Source of the DNA: Treponema sp.
GTDB lineage: Bacteria; Spirochaetota; Spirochaetia; Treponematales; Breznakiellaceae
Reading direction: 5' to 3'
Assembly (NCBI GenBank): GCA_031256445.1
Contig: JAIRQN010000040.1
Location: 1 to 56,251, forward strand
Length of the DNA: 56,251 nt
The notes under the pieces are model-generated. The model saw nothing but the letters and a program-made list of their open reading frames with translations, was not told the DNA's origin and ran no database searches. Shown piece by piece: positions 15,698-22,821 of this stretch; within the stretch, counting starts at the first letter, position 1, and each line of letters opens with the position of its first letter. A program made the translations under genes and the position numbers.

Positions 15698-16336
15698 CTA
15701 TTGCTGAACTCCCAGCGCCCGCCTGATTCGTTCCAGCCCCCGCTGCGCGTCAGTCAATTGGGAATTCAGGGAAAGCGCCCTTTCGTACGCTTCTATCGCG
15801 GTGTTCAGATCGCCCGCGTTTTCACGCGTATACGCAAGCCTGACCCACCATGCCGCATTGCCCGGCAGCCTGTGAACAGCGGTGGTAAGCGCGATATCTG
15901 CGTGGCGGAATTTCCCCTGACGGATATAAATCTCACCCATAAAATAATATACCATTTCGATCCGCTGCCCTTCCGGCGCAAGGCTCGCGTATTCCTGAAA
16001 ATAGGATAACGCTTCGTTATTAAGTCCCTGAAAATAATAGATTTCACCTAATATTTCGGTAATCCGCATGTCGTATCTGTGAATGGAGCGGCCTGCCCTT
16101 GCGTATCTCAAGGCTTCCTCATAACGGTTAAGACGAAGCAGAGCCCAGCATAAAACAACATGCGATTCCAGATTATTCGGATTATCATTCAGTTCGCCAA
16201 GGCATATTTGCACAGCGCGATCAAAATTTCCGGCGCGGTACTCGGCAAGAGCGTCAGGAGGCCTGTTTTGCGCGAATACATCGGCCGCGCAAAATAAAAT
16301 AATACAGACTAACAGATATTTTAATAATATTTTCAT
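15698..16336 (-). CDS. Exported TPR protein
   Basis: A 212-residue protein with signal peptide (MKILLKYLLVCIILFCAADVFAQ, cleavage after AFA-type site near residue 22) and about five TPR units: ALAEYRAGNFDRAVQICLGE, ESHVVLCWALLRLNRYEEAL, RITEILGEIYYFQGLNNEAL, VYYFMGEIYIRQGKFRHADI, AWWVRLAYTRENAGDLNTAI. Likely a periplasmic scaffold. Its start overlaps the bactofilin stop (ATGA), so the two are translated together, which suggests an envelope or cell-shape complex. Cytoskeletal bactofilin plus periplasmic TPR protein is an inference of partnership, not proof. Confidence 0.8.
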   Translation of the reverse strand: MKILLKYLLVCIILFCAADVFAQNRPPDALAEYRAGNFDRAVQICLGELNDNPNNLESHVVLCWALLRLNRYEEALRYARAGRSIHRYDMRITEILGEIYYFQGLNNEALSYFQEYASLAPEGQRIEMVYYFMGEIYIRQGKFRHADIALTTAVHRLPGNAAWWVRLAYTRENAGDLNTAIEAYERALSLNSQLTDAQRGLERIRRALGVQQ

Positions 16337-16695
16337 TCAAAGTTCTTCCCAACCATGGTACAGCGGCCGTTAAATACACAGCCGGTTTCCATAAAAATCT
16401 CGGGAGCGGTAACATTGCCGGATAATTTTCCGGTAACGGTAACTTCAACTTTTTCAACCGCGGTAACGTCGCCTTTTACCTGACCCCGTATAAGAACCCT
16501 TAAAGCGTAAATATTGGCGTTTACAACCGCGTTTTCATCAATTACCAGTATGCCTGTAGCGTTAATTTCCCCCGAAACCTTGCCTCTGATTAAAAAAGGT
16601 TTTTCCGAGTGTAATGTGCCTGTAAAATCAATATCCGGAGACAGAATGGTATCGAAGTCCGTATCTTCCATATAGTCATTATATGCGTCTGTCAT
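16333..16695 (-). CDS. Bactofilin
   Basis: Cytoskeletal polymer-forming protein, 120 residues, DUF583/bactofilin family. The core (about 18-110) is a right-handed beta-helix, seen as repeated short strands each with Gly and a hydrophobic pair: GTLHSEKPFLIRGKVSGEINATGILVIDENAVVNANI and on to GNVTAPEIFMETGCVFNG. Short unstructured tails flank it. Bactofilins form filaments that anchor envelope enzymes and affect cell shape. No ribosome-binding site is visible; TATAAT (minus strand, plus coordinates 16705-16710) ends 9 nt before the ATG, so the mRNA probably has almost no leader. First gene of the bactofilin-TPR-mtaB unit. Confidence 0.88.
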   Translation of the reverse strand: MTDAYNDYMEDTDFDTILSPDIDFTGTLHSEKPFLIRGKVSGEINATGILVIDENAVVNANIYALRVLIRGQVKGDVTAVEKVEVTVTGKLSGNVTAPEIFMETGCVFNGRCTMVGKNFE

Positions 16696-16841
16696 TAGAA
16701 AAAAATTATATCATTTTCATGTAAATATGGGAAGAAGGCAGTCAACAATCCGGCCGGAGTTTTTAAAGGTAAAGCTGTTCCAAAACATTTTGCCATGGAT
16801 TCGCTTTTATACGAAATAATCCCGTGTTTAAAAAATTTATC

Positions 16842-16870
16842 TTGCGAATTTTCAGGAAAGGGATTATCTT
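16842..16870 (+). promoter_or_regulatory. Promoter of pta
   Basis: TTGCGA (16842-16847), 17-nt spacer, TATCTT (16865-16870). The start would lie near 16877, leaving a short leader with TAGGAGG before the ATG. The rest of the 16696-16897 divergent region shows no other clear site. Confidence 0.45.
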
Positions 16871-16897
16871 AATAATTATAAAACATTAGGAGGAAAT

Positions 16898-17893
16898 ATG
16901 AATTTTGTATCAGAGATGAGGGCTAAAGCCGTCTCCGCTCCAAAGAGACTGGTATTACCGGAAGGTACGGATCCCAGAATAATCAGAGCAGCGAGAATTT
17001 TAATGGATGAGAAAATGGCAGTAAGCGTCACCCTTTTGGGAAAAATAGTGGAGATTCAGGATGCGGCAAGGAAAGAAGGCGTTGAACTTAGCGGAATTCA
17101 GATTATATCTCCCGGCGCGGATCCGAATTTGGGCAAATATGCAGATATATATTACGATTTGCGAAAACTTAAAGGGATGACGCCGGAACAGGCAAGAATT
17201 GATATTACGGATACCCTCAGGTGGGGCGCGATGATGGTGCATCTGGGTGATGCCGATGCGATGGTCGCGGGAGCGGAAAAGACAACGGGCGATGTTTTAA
17301 GAGCGGGCCTGGCAATAATCGGCACATTGCAGGGTTTAAAAACCGCTTCTTCGTGCTTTGTAATGACAGAAATCGATCCTCAATACGGCTCAAACGGCTC
17401 AATGATTTTCGCCGACTGCGCTGTTGTGCCTGATCCGTCTGCGGAGCAGATTGCGGATATTACGGAAAGCGCCGCGTTATCATGCCGTGAATTCCTTAAT
17501 ATCGAACCTGTTGTGGCGCTGCTGTCTTTTTCTACAAAAGGATCGGCAAAGCATGATGATGTGACAAAAATTCAAACGGCCATGGAATCATTAAAAAACA
17601 GGAATGTCAATTTTGTTTTTGACGGCGAACTTCAGGCTGACGCAGCTCTTGTTCCGTCTGTATTGGATAAAAAAGCTCCTGGCAGCCCGGTAAAAGGAAA
17701 GGTAAATGTTTTAATTTTCCCGGATTTGGGATCCGGCAATATCAGTTATAAACTTGTCCAGCGTCTTGGAAAGGTTCAGGCTTACGGTCCGTTCCTTCAG
17801 GGATTCGCGAAACCTGTAAGCGATCTTTCAAGGGGCGCTTCTGTAGATGATATTGTTACTACATGCGCAGTAACATTATCGCGGGCAAAATAA
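16898..17893 (+). CDS. pta: Phosphate acetyltransferase
   Basis: Converts acetyl-CoA and phosphate to acetyl phosphate and CoA; with acetate kinase (not in this window) it yields ATP and acetate. The 331 residues fit the short, single-domain Pta. Landmarks: RLVLPEGTDPRIIRAA at 17-32, GDADAMVAGAEKTTGDVLRAGLAIIG in the middle, MTEIDPQYGSNGSMIFADCAV, VALLSFSTKGSAKHDDV, and LIFPDLGSGNISYKLVQRLG near 270, the CoA/phosphate pocket motifs. TAGGAGG lies 5 nt before the ATG. It is followed by a gene with its own promoter, so it may be monocistronic. Confidence 0.95.
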   Translation: MNFVSEMRAKAVSAPKRLVLPEGTDPRIIRAARILMDEKMAVSVTLLGKIVEIQDAARKEGVELSGIQIISPGADPNLGKYADIYYDLRKLKGMTPEQARIDITDTLRWGAMMVHLGDADAMVAGAEKTTGDVLRAGLAIIGTLQGLKTASSCFVMTEIDPQYGSNGSMIFADCAVVPDPSAEQIADITESAALSCREFLNIEPVVALLSFSTKGSAKHDDVTKIQTAMESLKNRNVNFVFDGELQADAALVPSVLDKKAPGSPVKGKVNVLIFPDLGSGNISYKLVQRLGKVQAYGPFLQGFAKPVSDLSRGASVDDIVTTCAVTLSRAK

Positions 17894-17898
17894 AATTG

Positions 17899-17928
17899 TT
17901 GCGTATTTTGCAAATAGTAGTTTATAAT
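17899..17928 (+). promoter_or_regulatory. Promoter of the lysine/alanine/proline-rich protein gene
   Basis: TATAAT (17923-17928) with TTGCGT (17899-17904) at an 18-nt spacing. Between them lies gtattttgcaaata (17903-17916), the same 14-mer found next to the -10 box at 24934-24947. AGGAGG precedes the ATG at 17966. Confidence 0.5.
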
Positions 17929-17965
17929 CTATTTATAAAATAATGTTATCCTGATAGGAGGAATT

Positions 17966-18928
17966 ATGGCACCTGTAAAAAAACCCGCGGCAAAAAAACC
18001 CGCGGCCAAGAAACCTGCGGCTAAAAAACCGGCGGCTAAAAAGCCTGCGGCTAAAAAACCCGCAGCTAAAAAGCCAGTAGCAAAAAAACCGGCGGTAAAA
18101 AAACCCGCAGCCAAAAAACCCGCGGTAAAAAAGCCGGCGGCTAAAAAATCAGAAGTAAAAAAACCAGTTAAGAAAACAATCGAAAAAAAACCGGCAGTTA
18201 AAGCTGTAAAAAAAGAAGCCGCAGAGAAACCGGCGGTTAAAAAACCCGCGGAAGTAAAACCTGTCGCGACAGTCGAGGCGGTAACAAAACCGGCCGAGAA
18301 GAAACCGGCATCCGGAAAATCCGCGCCTGCAAAACCATCAGAATCCAAATCTGTTGAAGCGCTGGACCCAAACATAAAATTCCGCAATTTGTTTGACGCT
18401 TTCGCCCTGGGAAAACTTCCGTTCGCACAGGGATATATTATTTCATCGTTTTTCCATCCTGCAACCGCTTATTCAATCTACGAAGTAGTGTCCTATGCCG
18501 GCGTAAAGGAAATTTTCGTTACTGACACAGGTCTTCAATTTATCACAGGCGGCAAAAAACTTTATGTTTTGGTGGAACCCGATACATATCACCAAAAACC
18601 GGTTGAACCTGTAAGCAGAGCTGAAGGAGAAAGAATTCCAAAACGTTTCAACGAGCTTGAAACAATCATCGCCAAGAATCAAACCAGAATAATGGTGTCA
18701 AAAGATCCCAACGAAACATACGGATCATTTACAATTCTTAAACCGCAAGGCGTTAATTTTGCGGTAATATTCTACGATCTGCCGGATTTATTCAGCTCTA
18801 TTGCAGCATTCTTTGAGGATTCGCTTAACAAACAAAGAAGAGTTCCCCAGTCTGACGCAAGAAAAGCGGCTCAGTTAATCTCATCAATAATTGAAAAATC
18901 AATGGGCTTTAAAGGCGAGTTCGAATAA
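17966..18928 (+). CDS. Histone-H1-like KPAAK-repeat N terminus fused to an unknown globular domain
   Basis: A 320-residue protein in two parts. Residues 4-60 are tandem five-residue repeats (PAAKK and variants), 60-130 a decayed lysine/proline/alanine linker. Such tails bind nucleic acid non-specifically in H1-like proteins. Residues 132-320 are a normal globular sequence (NIKFRNLFDAFALGKLPFAQGYIISSF...) that I do not recognise; it contains ITGGKKLYVLVEPDT and a final helix SSIIEKSMGFKGEF. The repeat DNA (17976-18150) is nearly periodic at 15 bp, so tail length can drift. Own promoter, strong AGGAGG site, and a strong terminator suggest high, stand-alone expression. DNA compaction or anchoring is inference. 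Confidence 0.75.
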   Translation: MAPVKKPAAKKPAAKKPAAKKPAAKKPAAKKPAAKKPVAKKPAVKKPAAKKPAVKKPAAKKSEVKKPVKKTIEKKPAVKAVKKEAAEKPAVKKPAEVKPVATVEAVTKPAEKKPASGKSAPAKPSESKSVEALDPNIKFRNLFDAFALGKLPFAQGYIISSFFHPATAYSIYEVVSYAGVKEIFVTDTGLQFITGGKKLYVLVEPDTYHQKPVEPVSRAEGERIPKRFNELETIIAKNQTRIMVSKDPNETYGSFTILKPQGVNFAVIFYDLPDLFSSIAAFFEDSLNKQRRVPQSDARKAAQLISSIIEKSMGFKGEFE

Positions 18929-18952
18929 GCTGCGAAAAAGAATAAAAAGAGG

Positions 18953-18998
18953 GGCTGTCCGGGAAGTTGGTTACTTCACGGACAGCCTTTGTTTTTTT
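18953..18998 (+). terminator. Strong intrinsic terminator
   Basis: GGCTGTCCG (18953-18961) pairs perfectly with CGGACAGCC (18979-18987); an inner stem GAAGT/ACTTC closes a TGGTT loop; TTTGTTTTTTT follows. Its stem-loop sequence resembles the hairpin at 30755-30789. Confidence 0.92.
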
Positions 18999-19011
18999 AT
19001 GCAAAATACAT

Positions 19012-21696
19012 TTAACTGCCGGATTGCGATTTTTCTATTTCCGCCTGTGCAACCGCCAATAACGCAATCGGCACCGAATACGGCGAACAGGATACATAGT
19101 CAAGGCCTGTTTCAATGCAAAACCTGACATTTTCAGGATTAGCTCCATGTTCGCCGCACAAGCCGCAGACAAGGTCCGGTCTTGTAAGCCTTCCTCTTTC
19201 CGCCGCGATAGAGATCAATTCCTTTACTCTTGGGTCCAGGGTACTGAACGGATTGCCGTCAATGAGATCAAATAGGGTATAATCCGGCATAAAAGCGGTA
19301 AAATCATCTCTAGAAATGCCCAAAGTAGTCTGTGTAAGATCGTTGGTGCCAAAACTGAAGAAACGCCCATAACGGGCAATTTCCCCTGCGCCAAGAGCGG
19401 CAGCCGGCAGCTCTATCATTGTGCCGATTTTATATTCGATTTCTTTTGCTTTCTTTTCCTTTCGCAGCGCTTCTTCGATATCAACAATGCCGGTGTAACT
19501 TGAACCTTCTATCTTTTTTCCGTAAGCGATAAGTTTCAATTCGGAAACATTCATTACAATGGGAACCATTATTTCCGGACGGACATCTATTTTTTCTGCG
19601 TGCAGTTTATATGCGGCTTCGAAAATCGCCTTTACCTGCATAGCGTAAATTTCCGGGTAGGAAACAGCGATGCGGCAGCCGCGGTGTCCAAGCATCGGGT
19701 TAAATTCATGAAGCGCGTCTATACGGGCGGTTATATCCGTTTTTGACGGCTTTGTCTTTTTGGTCTTGCCGATATAATCCATGTAAGCGGTCAGTTCGTC
19801 ATTATTATGAGGCATAAATTCATGAAGAGGCGAATCCAAAAGACGAATTGTCACTTCCCTGCCGTTCATTACTTTCATGATGCCGTAGAAATCCTCTCTC
19901 TGCATGACCTGCAGTTTATCAAGGGATTTTTTTCTTTCTTTGGGATCATCAGAGAGCAACATCTCCCGGAACACATTGATCCGTTCGGCTTTAAAAAACA
20001 TATGCTCAGTACGGCACAGCCCTACCCCTTCCGCTCCAAAGCTTAAAGCAAGAGCGACATCCCGCGGCGTATCGGCGTTGCAGCGCACATGGAATTTTTT
20101 GGTAAAACTTTTTGACAGCTCAATTAAATCCAGCAGCCCTGATTCTTTGGGATTTGGTTCTATTAATTCAGCGACTCCCTTGTACACCGTAGACTCACCG
20201 TAGAAAGGAACATTAACGGTTATGTATTCGCCTTCGGAAAAACCAAATTCTCCCAATGTCGCCTTTGTTCCCTTAATCTTTAAATCAGGTGAAACAAGAG
20301 ACACTTTTCCGTATTGCCGCGCGACTACAGACGCATGAGCCGAGTATCCTCCCTCCGCGGTCAATACGCCGGTACTCACCTCAATAGCCTTTACGTCCTC
20401 GGCGAAAGATGATTCCAAAACAAGGATACAGCGGTCGTCTTCACCGCGCTGCGCGGCAATCTTTTTCGCCTCAAGAAGCCTGTCCGTACTGAAGAATACG
20501 CGGCCTATCGCCGCCCCCGGAGCTCCGGCTATACCGCCTTTCCAGCTTTTAAAATTCTTTACGCTTGGCATATTTATCACAGGGTGAAGAATCTCATTAA
20601 GCCTTAACGGATCTATCGACTTAACTACATGAGCGGTATCCACAATCTTGCGGTTTGCAAGATCAAGAAGAAGTTTGATATCGGCCTGGGTAGATTTCTG
20701 ATCCACGCTCTTTTGTTCAATCAGCCACAGTTTGCTGTTTTCTACAGTAAAACGGACAGAACGGATTTCCTTAAAACGGTCTTCGAGAGTCCAGGCAATT
20801 TTTTCAAGCTGTTTCAGATGCTCAGGATCTATCTTGTTAATCTCGTGTCCTGCGGCGCCAATCTCGTTGAACTTGCCTGTGTAAAAATTGCCCTGCAGTT
20901 TCTTTTCGCCCGTGACTATATTACGGCTGAAAAAATTTCCGTAACAGGAATCTTTTCCGTAGTTGCCGTATACCATAGGCTGAATTAAAATCGCCGTATC
21001 ATTGTCATTCTGCTCGTCCATATTCAACATTCTGGAAATTTCATCAAGCGTGCAAAAGAGCTGGGTTTCGGCGTCATCAAAGTAACCTTTGGGAAGATAC
21101 TTTGCATACTCATCCATGTATTCTCTGGCGGATTTCCTCTTTGGCAGAGGAGATTCTTCCTTTTGGCGGAGTTCATTTGAAGGTGCTTTAATGCCGAGCA
21201 TGCGGCCAAGAAGCTTTAGCTTTCCGGAGATTTCTTCTTTCTCTTTTGGCTTGTTTTCAAGTTCCCTGATTCGCTCTTCGATTATCATTATGCCCTTGAT
21301 CATGAAAAGCAGTTCATTGACGGCAAAATCAACGCCGACCCATTTGGCGAAACCGTCCAGGGTTGTCTTTACAAGACCGAAATTATGCAGGGCGGGGTAG
21401 GCGCTAATCGCAAGGTTGGATGAAATAACAGTTTTTAACAGCATGGGGTTTTCCGGATCTCCGAATTTCTTGCCTGTCAATTCTGCGCATTTTGCCAAAT
21501 TTTCCAGAACATTCTTCCTTGTGGCTTTTGTATCAAGTTCCGAGGCAATCCCGGTATCAAGAATAAATCCCGGCAGAATTGGAAAGCCAAGTTCCGCAAA
21601 TTCATTTGCCTGCCTGCCCCGGATACCCAATAGCTCAGGCTGCACTTTTTGCGGAATAATGTCTTTCTCGCTGAAAAAATGTATATTAGATTCCAT
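19012..21696 (-). CDS. Pyruvate phosphate dikinase homologue with degenerate ATP-binding domain
   Basis: 894 residues, the length of PPDK, which interconverts ATP + pyruvate + phosphate with AMP + PEP + PPi. The central swivel domain keeps the phosphohistidine (H454 in GGYSAHASVVAR), and the C-terminal PEP/pyruvate barrel looks intact (FFSFGTNDLTQTTLG, CGEHG with C847, GLDYVSCSPYSVP). The N-terminal ATP-grasp domain does not: compared with C. symbiosum PPDK (recalled numbering), K22, R92, D321, E323 and Q335 align with R26, I91, S313, R315 and E327, and the Gly-rich DTSGTG loop reads KDSCYG. ATP use is doubtful. GGAAG precedes the ATG. Follows the TP0747-like gene by 13 nt. Confidence 0.85.
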   Translation of the reverse strand: MESNIHFFSEKDIIPQKVQPELLGIRGRQANEFAELGFPILPGFILDTGIASELDTKATRKNVLENLAKCAELTGKKFGDPENPMLLKTVISSNLAISAYPALHNFGLVKTTLDGFAKWVGVDFAVNELLFMIKGIMIIEERIRELENKPKEKEEISGKLKLLGRMLGIKAPSNELRQKEESPLPKRKSAREYMDEYAKYLPKGYFDDAETQLFCTLDEISRMLNMDEQNDNDTAILIQPMVYGNYGKDSCYGNFFSRNIVTGEKKLQGNFYTGKFNEIGAAGHEINKIDPEHLKQLEKIAWTLEDRFKEIRSVRFTVENSKLWLIEQKSVDQKSTQADIKLLLDLANRKIVDTAHVVKSIDPLRLNEILHPVINMPSVKNFKSWKGGIAGAPGAAIGRVFFSTDRLLEAKKIAAQRGEDDRCILVLESSFAEDVKAIEVSTGVLTAEGGYSAHASVVARQYGKVSLVSPDLKIKGTKATLGEFGFSEGEYITVNVPFYGESTVYKGVAELIEPNPKESGLLDLIELSKSFTKKFHVRCNADTPRDVALALSFGAEGVGLCRTEHMFFKAERINVFREMLLSDDPKERKKSLDKLQVMQREDFYGIMKVMNGREVTIRLLDSPLHEFMPHNNDELTAYMDYIGKTKKTKPSKTDITARIDALHEFNPMLGHRGCRIAVSYPEIYAMQVKAIFEAAYKLHAEKIDVRPEIMVPIVMNVSELKLIAYGKKIEGSSYTGIVDIEEALRKEKKAKEIEYKIGTMIELPAAALGAGEIARYGRFFSFGTNDLTQTTLGISRDDFTAFMPDYTLFDLIDGNPFSTLDPRVKELISIAAERGRLTRPDLVCGLCGEHGANPENVRFCIETGLDYVSCSPYSVPIALLAVAQAEIEKSQSGS

Positions 21697-21709
21697 ATTT
21701 CTTCCTTAT

Positions 21710-22729
21710 TTAAAATAATTTTAATACCGCGTTGACAGGCCCGCGCAGAAACGCCTCGAACATATGGCTGGCTCCCTGCGCAAGGTAACGCTGCAATTTT
21801 GCAACATCGTGAATCTCGTTTCCGGCTACCGCGAATTCTATGGCGCTGCCGTGTTTAACCTTTCCCCATTTAAACAACGAATTAATATCAAGGATTCTTT
21901 CACCTTCATAATAAATGTACACTTCCAGATTTGGATGTTTTGCCTTGTAACTGGCAATTATCCTTTTCCACGCTTCAACATTTCCATTATGAAAAAGTTC
22001 ATTCTGAACAACGACAGCGTATCTTGGCGTCATTTTCACAGGACCGCTGACCGCCGCAGCCTGTACTGCTGCCGTTTTAACTGCGGGAGCAGATCCCTTT
22101 ACATCGGATTTTTCATTTTTTTCAGTCTTTGCTTTCTGACTGACTGCCTCAGTTTTCGCCGGTATATTTTCCGCCGCTTTTTTAGGTTTGGCGGTTTTCT
22201 TTGTTATAAATTTTCCTTTTGTAAGAGACGCGGGAACTGTTACCTTCGCACCCTCGAACAGGCCAAGCGCAAGCTCAGCCGCTTTCTGGCAACTATCGTC
22301 AGTTTCCCTGCCCTGAAGGCCCGCGTACACAACCAAAAGTTCGCGCTTGCGCAACTCGCCGAAACCAGAAAGGTCTTCGGCAGATTTTGGATTCGCTATT
22401 AAAAGACCAAGTTCCGGGTGATAATACGCCGCTACAAGATCAACTCCATTCCATTTTTGAAATTCAGAAGACAGTTTATCTAAATCATCAACAGCGGCGG
22501 CAAGATTGGCCGACGCTGTTTTGTATCCCATTTTATCAACCAACAGCATTCTTAAAAGCAAACCAACCCTGGCGCTTGTCATCTCTTCATCTTCCATCTG
22601 ATGAACAATATCGCCCAGATTGCCGGCGCCGGCCTGCGAAGCCAAATCAATTGTTTTTTTTATATGCCTGACCGCCGTATTAAAACCAGAGCGGGTAGAA
22701 AGCACTTCCAAATTGACATTATCTGCCAT
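21710..22729 (-). CDS. Treponema-type conserved protein downstream of cfpA (TP0747-like)
   Basis: 339 residues, no signal peptide, so cytosolic. An N-terminal domain (1-175), mostly helical, is joined by a Lys/Ala-rich linker (about 180-240, KKTAKPKKAAENIPAKTEA type) to a C-terminal domain (245-339) with TPRYAVVVQNELFHNGNVEAWKRII and EVYIYYEGERILDINSLFKWGKV. I recognise no named family. It lies between cfpA and the PPDK-like gene, the same order I recall for TP0748-TP0747-TP0746 in T. pallidum. A terminator separates it from cfpA, and it is 13 nt from the PPDK-like gene, so it is likely co-expressed with the latter. Confidence 0.65.
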   Translation of the reverse strand: MADNVNLEVLSTRSGFNTAVRHIKKTIDLASQAGAGNLGDIVHQMEDEEMTSARVGLLLRMLLVDKMGYKTASANLAAAVDDLDKLSSEFQKWNGVDLVAAYYHPELGLLIANPKSAEDLSGFGELRKRELLVVYAGLQGRETDDSCQKAAELALGLFEGAKVTVPASLTKGKFITKKTAKPKKAAENIPAKTEAVSQKAKTEKNEKSDVKGSAPAVKTAAVQAAAVSGPVKMTPRYAVVVQNELFHNGNVEAWKRIIASYKAKHPNLEVYIYYEGERILDINSLFKWGKVKHGSAIEFAVAGNEIHDVAKLQRYLAQGASHMFEAFLRGPVNAVLKLF

Positions 22730-22755
22730 ACAAACTCCTGTTCATTTATAGATCG

Positions 22756-22787
22756 AAAAAAACGCCCCCGAGATTACACCGGGGGCG
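22756..22787 (-). terminator. Intrinsic terminator after cfpA
   Basis: On the minus strand CGCCCCCG (22787-22780) pairs with CGGGGGCG (22770-22763), followed by a run of seven T (22762-22756). It should end or attenuate transcription before the TP0747-like gene. Confidence 0.9.
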
Positions 22788-22821
22788 AATGAATCACTAC
22801 CTTCCCTTATCGATCCCTAAT

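Noticed and set aside
17929..18387. A minus-strand frame with AAGFFTAGFLAAGF-type repeats, looking like a pentapeptide-repeat protein
   Set aside because: It is the antisense reading of the PAAKK repeats; the plus-strand gene has promoter, ribosome-binding site, terminator and a normal globular domain.
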